A stretch of DNA of 64,000 bases from the NCBI GenBank assembly GCA_028356125.1, contig JAOMTZ010000005.1:1-64000 (forward strand), in the 5' to 3' direction. This stretch comes from Candidatus Poseidoniaceae archaeon. GTDB lineage: Archaea > Thermoplasmatota > Poseidoniia > Poseidoniales > Poseidoniaceae. The position numbers and the translations under genes are program-made. The notes beneath the pieces are model-generated. The model saw only the letters and a list, made by a program, of their open reading frames with translations, was not told the DNA's origin and made no database searches. This document shows, one piece after another, positions 32,662 to 41,900 of this stretch. Numbering within the stretch: position 1 is the first letter of the stretch; every line of letters starts with the position of its first letter.

Positions 32662-35346
32662 ATGCAAGTGGCGCTACGAGACAGATGGCTAATTGGAATC
32701 GGCCTCGCTTGCTTGCTTCTGAATGTGACATTGTTACCAATTGTATTCACCGGTGCTGTTGAAGGAGCAGTTGATGAGAAATTTGAAACATTTCCTCTTG
32801 ATTCTGCATGTGGTGAAGACGGAAACTGCGAGACACTAGAGGATGATTGGGCTGTATCAACTACCTCTAGAGATTACTACGCATGGGACATTACTAATCT
32901 GCAAGAAGTAATCGAAAATCAAGCCACTCCCGACTATGAGAGAATGGGTCCCTACACTTACGATATTACTTCTGAAAAAACTTTGATTGAACACGACAGT
33001 TACAATGGACACTTGACTTACAATGTTGTCAAAACCTTCGAGTGTTCTCCGAATAGTAAGAACTCTTGTGATGAAGAGTTATCACAACTTAATATCCAAT
33101 TTAGACCACAGTTAATTGGAGCCACAGGTACCGCATTCAATGGAATAATGGATTTGACTAAAATTGGATTTGCTAGTGGAATGATGAATCAGGATCTTAA
33201 CACAACACAAGCAGGAAAAGCCACTGCAGATTACATTACTACTATGACAAATACAATCGGTGGAGCTGGTTTTGGTTCGTACGGTTATGCCGCATTAGGA
33301 GCCGCTGAAACCGCCGGTCAAGCGAGTGTTGTTATTCCGAATACAATGGATGGAAATATATTGCCAATTGCTAATTTCTTAGGTGGTATTGAACAGGCAT
33401 TGTATTCATCCGTTCATCCTTTAGATAACCAATTCAACATTTCATTACTAGATGATTCAGGCCCCGTTGCATTCATGGGACTTGGAGAGCCTGAACAACT
33501 ATTGTCAACAATAGAGAACGACCCAAATAATTCGACTACTGTAATGAGAGCAACTGCATACGGCTATCTTGCTACTGAGATGGCAGATACTACAGGAGAT
33601 GGAAATGAAGATACAATGGTTCCAGATTATGCTCAGACACTGATTAGAGACTGGTCACTATACATCGCAATCGGATTGGAGTTCCAATCCAATGGCGGAG
33701 GCTCTCCCTTCACAGACAGCGAAGACATTGCTAACCGTTTGAACAATCTACTAGACGAAGATTTCTCGGATGTAGATTGTCTAGATTTAATGATGAATGG
33801 TGATGGAGGAGACAATCCATTAGGCCTACTAGCTCAGAACTCAGCAGGAACTGGTTTTGGTTTGAGCGCATTCCTTGGAATGGATTCCTCGGTGGCAAAA
33901 TCTACCTTTGGATTATCAGATAGCCAATACGATTCAATATATTCATGGTCAGCAGCATGGGCAACTTCCTCATCTTCGATTCAAATGGCACTTCTTGGTG
34001 GAAGTGGAACAATGAATGCTGGGCATTTTGTTAACACTACTTTCGGAAACGGTGACCCCATCAGCGGCGGTTTCTTGGGGTACAGCCTGAATCAGGGTGG
34101 AGATTGGGGTACTGACAATTCTTTACCAGACATCGCTCTTACTCCTGAACAATCAGCAGAAATATTGTATGGCGAACTTGGCATCACAACAACAGAAGGT
34201 GCAATGCGCTTCCTTTACGGAGAATTATCTGGAACAATCCCTCCTGGGTTTTCAGACATCCAACAAACTGGTGAATGGGGAATTGACGTAATCGCAAGTA
34301 CCTATGGTATCGAACAAGAAAGTGCTATGGCATTGAAAGACCTTGTTGTAGACACTATATTTGGAGAATTTGTTGAAAACTTCTTGGTTGATAGTTTTGG
34401 GGCAGAAGCATACCTAACTCAATCAGTAAATAGTTGGCTACTAGGCTGGCATGACCCTGTTAGTGCTTATCTCGCATCAGGAAATCCAAACAATATGAGT
34501 GTTGGATGGGCATCTCTGGAATCTAGTGAGACCTTCTTTGGTTCTGATGGAATCAAAAATGGTGATGGAATAAACTACACAATTTGCACTGGTGAGAGAT
34601 CAGGTTGTGAAAAAGGAGAGTTGATTGAACAAGACGGTTCAAGTCAATTATCATGGCGAAATAATGCAATGTATACTGCTACTTACGGCCTCATTACTCC
34701 AGAAGACATCTCTGGAACAACTGGTGGATTCATTACCGGTAGTAATGACAAAGTGGATGTTTCAGGTTATGCAATTGCAGACATCAATTGTGTAGGAGAA
34801 GGTACTGTAAAAGAAATCCCAGTTGATTATTGCGAAGCCTCAGTAGACCCAACGCAGCGTTCAATCCAGGCTAATTTGCTGAAGACATTCTCTATTCTAG
34901 ATGCAACTCCGAGTGCATTACCAATTTACTTAGGAAGCGAAATAGAAATCAGTTCAGAAAAAACATCTGGCTTGATTATCGCTGGGAAATCAACAACCAA
35001 ATTCTATCTCGACTCTAGAGATGGAACCGACATGAAAACCGAACCTAAAATGTCAGACTTAGTTCCTGTTTTCGAAATTAAGTCCTCTTCAATAATAGCC
35101 GATGAAGATGCGGAAACAATGCAAAGTTCAATTGTTCAAAATCAAAATTATTTCACTTATTGGATGAACTTCGATACATCGTTGGATTTAATCCCATTCT
35201 TGATGTGGTCTATCACCTTGATATTCATTGTAGCATCGTTTGTTATGATGAAGGGTGATCAATTCGAAGATGATGAATACGACATCGAAGAAATCGAAGT
35301 CGAGAAGGATGAACCTGTTGGTTTACTCCAAAGGCTTGGAAATTAA
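32662..35346 (+). CDS. CD36-like two-anchor surface protein
   Basis: Topology: a transmembrane segment at residues 9-35 (LIGIGLACLLLNVTLLPIVFTGAV), an ectodomain of about 800 residues, and a second segment near the C-terminus (LIPFLMWSITLIFIVASFVMM) with an acidic cytoplasmic tail. After the first anchor comes DYYAWDITNLQEVIE, YERMGPYTYD, EKTLI, then NGHLTYNVVKTFE, the order and spacing of the CD36/LIMP-2 scavenger-receptor N-terminal region (FxFNVTNPEEV, EvGPYVY, K, ngTvsY). Paired Cys (CGEDGNC, CSPNSKNSC) may form disulfides. CD36 proteins bind lipids or ligands and transfer them through an internal tunnel; a similar role is inference. It overlaps the ferritin-like gene end to end by four bases. 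Confidence 0.65.
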   Translation: MQVALRDRWLIGIGLACLLLNVTLLPIVFTGAVEGAVDEKFETFPLDSACGEDGNCETLEDDWAVSTTSRDYYAWDITNLQEVIENQATPDYERMGPYTYDITSEKTLIEHDSYNGHLTYNVVKTFECSPNSKNSCDEELSQLNIQFRPQLIGATGTAFNGIMDLTKIGFASGMMNQDLNTTQAGKATADYITTMTNTIGGAGFGSYGYAALGAAETAGQASVVIPNTMDGNILPIANFLGGIEQALYSSVHPLDNQFNISLLDDSGPVAFMGLGEPEQLLSTIENDPNNSTTVMRATAYGYLATEMADTTGDGNEDTMVPDYAQTLIRDWSLYIAIGLEFQSNGGGSPFTDSEDIANRLNNLLDEDFSDVDCLDLMMNGDGGDNPLGLLAQNSAGTGFGLSAFLGMDSSVAKSTFGLSDSQYDSIYSWSAAWATSSSSIQMALLGGSGTMNAGHFVNTTFGNGDPISGGFLGYSLNQGGDWGTDNSLPDIALTPEQSAEILYGELGITTTEGAMRFLYGELSGTIPPGFSDIQQTGEWGIDVIASTYGIEQESAMALKDLVVDTIFGEFVENFLVDSFGAEAYLTQSVNSWLLGWHDPVSAYLASGNPNNMSVGWASLESSETFFGSDGIKNGDGINYTICTGERSGCEKGELIEQDGSSQLSWRNNAMYTATYGLITPEDISGTTGGFITGSNDKVDVSGYAIADINCVGEGTVKEIPVDYCEASVDPTQRSIQANLLKTFSILDATPSALPIYLGSEIEISSEKTSGLIIAGKSTTKFYLDSRDGTDMKTEPKMSDLVPVFEIKSSSIIADEDAETMQSSIVQNQNYFTYWMNFDTSLDLIPFLMWSITLIFIVASFVMMKGDQFEDDEYDIEEIEVEKDEPVGLLQRLGN

Positions 35347-35756
35347 TTCAATAGCATTCGCATCTCTTCAACGGATCTCAATTCGGTGAGATAGATTTGC
35401 TCAACGCTATCATACAATTCCCTATCTTCGATTTCATCAAGCATCTTCATTAGTTCACCATATGCTTCAGCCGCTTTGATTTCTGTATCTAATGCACTTT
35501 GAAGCATTACACGATAATCTTCAGTATGTGCTATTGGATGAGAATCTCTCTCTGTCACACAAATGCCTCCATGCTTGACGATTGCATTCCTTATTGTAGC
35601 CGCATGAAGCATCGACTCTGTAGCCTCACTCTGGAAAAGTGGTTCTAATTGTAGGCGGTACATTCCTTTAACGTAAGCTGCGTAGTGAGCATACATATTG
35701 GTGGCCCGCAATTCTAATCCAAGCGCTTGATTCATTTTATCTACTAATGCTGACAT
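35343..35756 (-). CDS. Ferritin-like (bacterioferritin-type) four-helix protein
   Basis: The 137-residue four-helix protein begins VDKMNQALGLELRATNMYAHYA. Metal-ligand candidates are spaced as in ferritins: Glu in LELRATNMY, ExxH in SEATESMLHAA, Glu in DTEIKAAEAYGEL and ExxE in LTELRSVEEM. It may store or oxidise iron. The gap upstream holds several perfect inverted repeats, suggesting regulation, possibly by iron. Confidence 0.75.
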   Translation of the reverse strand: MSALVDKMNQALGLELRATNMYAHYAAYVKGMYRLQLEPLFQSEATESMLHAATIRNAIVKHGGICVTERDSHPIAHTEDYRVMLQSALDTEIKAAEAYGELMKMLDEIEDRELYDSVEQIYLTELRSVEEMRMLLN

Positions 35757-35795
35757 ATTAACACCATTTAGGTTAGACGAAATAAAATTAATTAC

Positions 35796-35816
35796 TTCTC
35801 CTATGTTATAGGAGAA
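35796..35816. promoter_or_regulatory. Perfect 9-bp inverted repeat upstream of ferritin-like gene
   Basis: TTCTCCTAT, loop GTT, ATAGGAGAA. It lies 40 bases upstream of the ferritin-like start. The strict symmetry suits a dimeric repressor site or a transcript hairpin. Confidence 0.45.
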
Positions 35817-35890
35817 AGGAAACGAATACTAAAAGCCTTGCATGTCTCCAATAAACCGGAAAATGATGATTCGTTGATGTAAAAACATTC

Positions 35891-35929
35891 ATCATTTGCC
35901 ATTAAAAAACAATTGCTGTGGCAAATGAT
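35891..35929. repeat. Perfect 11-bp inverted repeat with 17-base spacer
   Basis: ATCATTTGCCA at 35891-35901 and TGGCAAATGAT at 35919-35929, with an A-rich spacer. It lies between the divergent ferritin-like and phosphotransferase-like genes, upstream of the latter. Confidence 0.5.
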
Positions 35930-35940
35930 ATATCCATGAG

Positions 35941-35957
35941 CAATTGAAAATCAATTG
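35941..35957 (+). promoter_or_regulatory. Inverted repeat plus G-run just before the transferase start
   Basis: CAATTGA-AAA-TCAATTG is a perfect 7-bp dyad. It leads straight into a run of eight G (35957-35964), then ATATT and the ATG at 35970. The G-run may act as a binding site for ribosomes and the dyad as a hairpin hiding it. Confidence 0.4.
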
Positions 35958-35969
35958 GGGGGGGATATT

Positions 35970-38615
35970 ATGTGGTTAGATAAGAAGTACCTCAAAGCAA
36001 TTGCAGCGATTATAATAATCTCTCTTCCATCGCTAGTTATTACTGGCAACTACATTATTTCCGACTCTCCAGCACCTACGAATAAAGATGCTGTTGAGCC
36101 AAACCCATACCCTGACGAACCTCTTACAGAGGGGCTGCTATTTGTTGTGATAGATGGCGGACGTAGGGCTGAAATGAGTGACCCAGAAATAATGCCTAAT
36201 CTCAATCGTAGAGTAGCAGATGGAGCATATCTTGAAGTTGAGACAAATCCAATGACTATGACTGCAATTTGCGTTAAGGAAATTGCAACAGGCGTACCAT
36301 CAAGGCCCAATGAGGCACTTCAGAACTTCCATCCAACACACCCTGGAACTCCAGACGGATGGAATCTAGCCAGCACCCATGATGCAGATGGAGACGGCGA
36401 ATACGATCACATGGTTGGAATTGTAGGGGACTATGTATGGAGAGATCTTTACCCTGATAGAGAATTAATCCCATTCGCAAAGCATCGTTACGGACATGCT
36501 GATTATTATCAAGGAGATGAAGAAGCATTCGTTACATTACAGAATTGGGTTGACGGCAAGGCACCTACTGGTTACGAGAATGCCCCTAACGTTATCATCA
36601 CACATATTTCGGGCACAGACAGCGTTGGTCATCGATGGGGAGTAGGACCTGAATATATTGAAAAGCTTGGAATGGTCGATGATAGCCTTGAACTGATATT
36701 CCAATCATTACCAGATACTTGGACTGTTGTCGTAACATCTGACCACGGCCTTACAGACTCAGGCCAACATGGTTCGCCTGAACAAATTATTCGAGACACA
36801 GCGGCGTTTATGTGGGGGCCTGGAATAAAGAAGGGTGTTGTGGTTGAAGGAGTTGTTCAACGAGATTTATCTACAATACCCTCCATGTTACTGTCACTAC
36901 CCTTCCCTCACGCAATACATGGTAAGATACCGCTAGATGCCTTTGACATAAGCGAACCGAAGAAAGAAATCTATGAGCAATGGAACTGGGATGCCGCAGT
37001 TGCTAGGAACTCATGGATGGAAGATAACGGCCACAGTTACGTCGAAGGACTGAGTACGGATGAAATAGAATGGGATAAACTTCCAGGTGATGAAATTGGA
37101 ATTAGGAACATTGACATATTGTTGACTGCAATGGCCATAATAGCAATAGGTCTTGCGCTTTATAGAATATTAAAGGATGATGATAAGAATCCAAAAATGC
37201 TTATTATGGATCTAGTTACAATCCAATTATTGTTTGTTTCTTCTGCATTACTAGCATACAATAGAGAAAATACCACTGGTGTTTACTACACCTTGGGGTT
37301 GTTCATACCTCTAGCACTGTTCGCAATAAGTTACTATACTGCTAAATCAGAGGATATTAATGAAGATCACTTCAAGAAACTTTGTTACATCTATGTTATT
37401 CTGGCAGTATCTTTAGTATTCTATGAGTATAAGTTAGCATTGCTCGCTTTGGTACTATTAGGTATTGCATACTACATTACGAAATCAGATCACTTAGTCG
37501 AAAAGAAGCGGAATAGTTCTCAAACCTGTGTCGCAACTATGATGGCATTCATGCTAATATATGTAGAAACAAGATTCACGATCCTTTCACTTGGAATACT
37601 AATGCTATTCCTTCTCGACAAGAAAACCTATGTTAGAGACTCAGAAATGGAAAGGACGCCAAAGAGGGCACTGTATCCTCTTTTGGCAGTATTATTTACA
37701 ACAGTGTTCTTCTCAGATTATCGGATTTATGGATTTTCTGCAAATCGAAAGATGATTTTCTGGACACTATCTTACGAACCGGAACTCGTATTGTTTTCAT
37801 CAGTAATTGCGTTTATATTCACGCTATTGTATTCCCGTAGAAACGAGGATGTTCCTTTCATTTACGGACTACCAATCGCTGCAGTAATGGCTACCATACC
37901 TGTGCTAATCAGCCAAAGTAGTGATACTGTGGATTGGATTATGTTATCAGTGCTGTGCGTTGGAGTTGCAATGTCTGCATACAATTATTTCGTCAATAAA
38001 AAACTCGCAATTATCATTTTCCAGTACTGCGCATTCGCTTGGCTAATAATGAGTTGGGGAGCATGGGCAGGAGCGGCTAGTATGCTATTCTTCGGCGCTA
38101 CCGAATCAATACTCGACAAAGAATGGAAATTCCTGAAAACAAATAACAACAATACATATTCTGAGTTGAGCAGAATCACAATGCTGACGATTCTACCTAT
38201 TGGAATGTGGTTCGCATGGTGGGCTACAATGGGCCAGACTGATGGATTAGCTCACACTAGAGATATCGACCCAGGTAACCTGATATTGAGAGGCGGATAC
38301 ATCGGAGACAGGATTTCACCAAGCAATGAGTGGGTTGGTTTCATGGGAGCAGGCCCTGTAATCTTGGTAGGAATACTGTTCTGGAATATTTTCCGAATGA
38401 ATGGATGGCCAATCCATTTCGCATTCTTGGCACTGTTGATTAGAGCTGCATTCTTGTCTTTGCAGTTGTCGATCACTCCTGATTTCCCTAGAATCCTGTT
38501 CAAGATTTCGTGGGACTTGTTCTTCTGCTTGATAATCGCTGGTACGATTTTATTCTACATGCTGTATGACAAATGGCTTGTCCAAAATGTCTCAGAGCAA
38601 AGCAGTGGAATGTGA
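35970..38615 (+). CDS. Membrane phosphoethanolamine transferase-like protein (PIG-O/PIG-G type)
   Basis: An N-terminal anchor (AIAAIIIISLPSLVITGNYII) precedes an alkaline-phosphatase-superfamily domain. It shows metal/nucleophile signatures of GPI ethanolamine-phosphate transferases: LLFVVIDGGRRAEM, MTMTAICVKEIATGVPSRP (nucleophile Thr), HISGTDSVGHRWGVGPEY...KL...DDSL and VTSDHGLTDSGQHG. From about residue 370 to the end there are roughly a dozen transmembrane segments, the same layout as PIG-N/O/G. It probably transfers a phospho-substituent onto a surface lipid or glycan. The acceptor is unknown, and GPI anchors are not established in this group. The upstream region has unusual inverted repeats. 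Confidence 0.75.
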   Translation: MWLDKKYLKAIAAIIIISLPSLVITGNYIISDSPAPTNKDAVEPNPYPDEPLTEGLLFVVIDGGRRAEMSDPEIMPNLNRRVADGAYLEVETNPMTMTAICVKEIATGVPSRPNEALQNFHPTHPGTPDGWNLASTHDADGDGEYDHMVGIVGDYVWRDLYPDRELIPFAKHRYGHADYYQGDEEAFVTLQNWVDGKAPTGYENAPNVIITHISGTDSVGHRWGVGPEYIEKLGMVDDSLELIFQSLPDTWTVVVTSDHGLTDSGQHGSPEQIIRDTAAFMWGPGIKKGVVVEGVVQRDLSTIPSMLLSLPFPHAIHGKIPLDAFDISEPKKEIYEQWNWDAAVARNSWMEDNGHSYVEGLSTDEIEWDKLPGDEIGIRNIDILLTAMAIIAIGLALYRILKDDDKNPKMLIMDLVTIQLLFVSSALLAYNRENTTGVYYTLGLFIPLALFAISYYTAKSEDINEDHFKKLCYIYVILAVSLVFYEYKLALLALVLLGIAYYITKSDHLVEKKRNSSQTCVATMMAFMLIYVETRFTILSLGILMLFLLDKKTYVRDSEMERTPKRALYPLLAVLFTTVFFSDYRIYGFSANRKMIFWTLSYEPELVLFSSVIAFIFTLLYSRRNEDVPFIYGLPIAAVMATIPVLISQSSDTVDWIMLSVLCVGVAMSAYNYFVNKKLAIIIFQYCAFAWLIMSWGAWAGAASMLFFGATESILDKEWKFLKTNNNNTYSELSRITMLTILPIGMWFAWWATMGQTDGLAHTRDIDPGNLILRGGYIGDRISPSNEWVGFMGAGPVILVGILFWNIFRMNGWPIHFAFLALLIRAAFLSLQLSITPDFPRILFKISWDLFFCLIIAGTILFYMLYDKWLVQNVSEQSSGM

Positions 38616-38620
38616 GATTG

Positions 38621-38857
38621 ATGGAAGACTCTCGTCCTCAGAAGATATTGGCAAGTACTGTGTTCAAGTCATTTCTGCTATTCGCTATATTCCGTGCATT
38701 CTATGGAGCAGGAATACTGATTGTAACTTGGTTCCTTGCAACGGAATCTGAAGGCCCATGGTGGCTCTCTATCATATTCCTAGCATGTTCAATGGTATTC
38801 TCAAGAGTTCTCTTCAAGTGGATTAAGAGCAAAGGTATTGGCGGAAAATATACCTAA
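38621..38857 (+). CDS. Small two-helix membrane protein
   Basis: A 78-residue product starting MEDSRPQKILAST six bases after the transferase stop. It has two hydrophobic helices (FLLFAIFRAFYGAGILIVTWFL and WWLSIIFLACSMVFSRVLF) and a basic tail. Tight spacing suggests cotranscription and a helper role for the transferase. Family not recognised. Confidence 0.55.
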   Translation: MEDSRPQKILASTVFKSFLLFAIFRAFYGAGILIVTWFLATESEGPWWLSIIFLACSMVFSRVLFKWIKSKGIGGKYT

Positions 38858-38893
38858 TGATGCAAATCATACATAAAACCAATGAAGCGCTAA

Positions 38894-38901
38894 CCTATAT
38901 G
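38894..38901 (+). promoter_or_regulatory. TATA box of the giant RCC1-repeat gene
   Basis: CCTATATG is centred 27 bases before the ATG at 38925, consistent with a leaderless transcript. Confidence 0.45.
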
Positions 38902-38924
38902 AATACGCAAAATATCGGTATAAC

Positions 38925-41900
38925 ATGGCGAATCATTCGAAACTGTGGGTGGCATTATTTCTGTCGCTACTAATGATAGGATTAGCACAGACATCTTACG
39001 TCACAGTTGATGATGAGAATATCGATGTAATTTCGCACTCGGATGAGACTATATCCAAGTCATCACCGCTCAATCTTAGTACAGGATTTAATCCGAAAAC
39101 ATTCGTAGATAATGCAATATTCTTCGACAGCGTAAGGGCAGAATCTGTATCCGTTGGCTTCAGAAGTTCATGTATTGTCTATGATGACCAATCTTTGACA
39201 TGCACTGGCTACAACTATCAAGGTCTATTGGGAGTAGGTTATGACACACCCAATCCTTATCTTTTGAAAGAACATGTTGATGTCAATTTCCCTGGAAATG
39301 TGAAGGTATCGCAAGTTGAAGTTGGCTATGATTCAACATGTGCAATTGACACTGATGGTGGATTGTGGTGCTGGGGATACAACAATCATGGCAAAACAGG
39401 AACCGGTTCTCCTGAAAGTTATATTATGTCACCTGAAAAGGTATTAATCGACGAAAATGAGTCGGTTAGCGAAGTTGCAATAGGCTACCAACATATGTGT
39501 GCATTGACTGACTCCAAGAAAATATATTGTTGGGGAAATAACAACTATGGACAATCTTTGCTTCCACACTCAGGCTCAGTAAATGTACCTACTGAAGTGA
39601 ACCTTGATTCGGAAATTATTCCAGTAAGCATTAGTGGAAAAATGCACCACACCTGTATTTTGAATCAAAACGGGGCAGTTTATTGCTGGGGGCAAAATAA
39701 CTACGGTCAGTTAGGAGATGGAACGACCAACAACAGAAATGAGATGGTACAGTCGATTTTGCCGTCATCTGATCCTGCAGTGTTTTTAGTAGCAGGATAT
39801 ATGCACAGTTGCGCTTTACTTGAGAGCGGTGAGATGCGTTGTTGGGGTAATAATGATCAAGGGCAATTAGGAGTAAAATCCATGACACCCAATTCATACA
39901 AATTTCCTACAAAGGTACTAGATTTACCATTGGATCCAATTAGTTTTGATTTGGGATATCAATATACATGCGCTTTGCTAAAAACACAAACTAGTATTTG
40001 TTGGGGACAAAATACCTACGGCCAGTTAGGTGATGCTACTGTTACTGGCTTCAACACAAATTCGTATAACGGAAATCACAAGCAAGTTTTGACAAATTAT
40101 AATTCACAAAATTATGAAAATAGTTTAGGTTTAAGTGTCGGATACTACACTACATGTAGTGTTTTTGATACTGGTAGAGTCGCATGTTGGGGATATGGTG
40201 GAAACGGCCAGATTGGAGATGGGGCAGCCTCATCTCGCACTTACCCATATTACAATCGAGTAACTGTTGGAGAAGAAACATCTGACTTACTATTCCCAGT
40301 TTCAAAAGAGTTGAGAATTTCTCCTTTTGTTGACGGAATTAATTACTCTGTTTCTGTAACTCCAAGCCTACCCTATGGTTTCGCGCTAGAATCTGAAACT
40401 GGTGCAATTATCCATGATGGTACTGGATCACTGAACACAAGTTTCCACAACCTCACATTTACTGCTGGAGAAGATGAGGTGACAATACCTGTATCAATTA
40501 CTGTCAAAGAATCCCTTCCTTACCCTTCTAGAGTGCGTTCTCACCTTGGCGGTTTATCATTGTTGGATGACTATTCATCCGGCGGAGTGATGTCTATTTC
40601 TTCGACTAAAGACCATGTGTGCATCAATCAGGAATCTGGAGAGATTCATTGCTGGGGTGATGGCCTTGGAGGTAAATTAGCAACTAATGCAGATACCGAC
40701 CAATCTACTCCTCAGCCAACCTCAACATCTGTTTCGTACAATGTATTGCGAGACACATATTATGTTGCTTCTGCAACAGAACACAACTGTGCCTTGACTA
40801 ATTCTGGAGAGGTTTATTGTTGGGGAGAAGCAGATGATGGCAGATTAGGCCATAGCTCTACTACTGATTCCAAAGTACCAGTTCTCGCACCTTTCCCTAA
40901 TCACCGCAGTGTGGAAATGATTGCCACTCATGAATCACACAATTGTGCGATAACTGATGATGGTTCTGTATATTGCTGGGGTAATAATACAGATGGCCAA
41001 ATAGGAGTTGGATACAAATCTAACTACCTCGGAAGTCCAACAAAAACTAACCTACTGGATGGAAGTATGGCAGTTGCGATATCTGTGGGAGATAGTTTCA
41101 GTTGTGCAGTTCTGTCTAATGCAAGCGTTACTTGCTGGGGAGGAAATGACCTTGGACAATTAGGTGATGGCACTAACACAAACTCTACAGCGCCTGGCTC
41201 AATTGTTCAATTAAGTCAAGATGCAGTAACTGTAAGTTCTGGCCAATCGCATTCTTGCGCAATTTTACAAGATGGCAAAGTTGCATGTTGGGGTAACAAC
41301 GATTACGGCCAGTTGGGAGATGGAACACTTATCGACAAGAGTTCCCCCGTAATTGCACAGCTACCTTCATCAAAATCTGCGGTTATGATTGACGTAGGTA
41401 TTTCTCACACTTGTGCGGTCATGAATGATGGATCACTATACTGCTGGGGATTGAATGCTAATCACCAATTAGCAGATGGCACAAACGCATTCAAGAGTGT
41501 TCCAATCCAATCATCATTACCAAATGGAATATCTGCAACTCTTGTTACAGCTGGTGAAGGACATACTTGCATCTTAACAAATGAATCAACTATCTACTGT
41601 ATAGGTGCAAACTCTGAAGGCCAACTTGGTGACTCTACTACTGCATCTCGCACTATATTCACCGAGACAAAATGGAACCAAAACAACTCAATTTCTAGTT
41701 TATACTACACCTTAGGTTACGCCTCAAACAACAAAATTTCATTCACAGGATGGGGAGATGAATACAACGTAACCTCGACTCTGCTGCCTGCTGGATTAAC
41801 TCTTGACAGTGAAAAAGGAGTTCTGATGTACAATGGAATGAGTACATTTAGTGATACAATAACGATTTTTGTAACTGATGGTAATGTGAACTTTTCAAAG

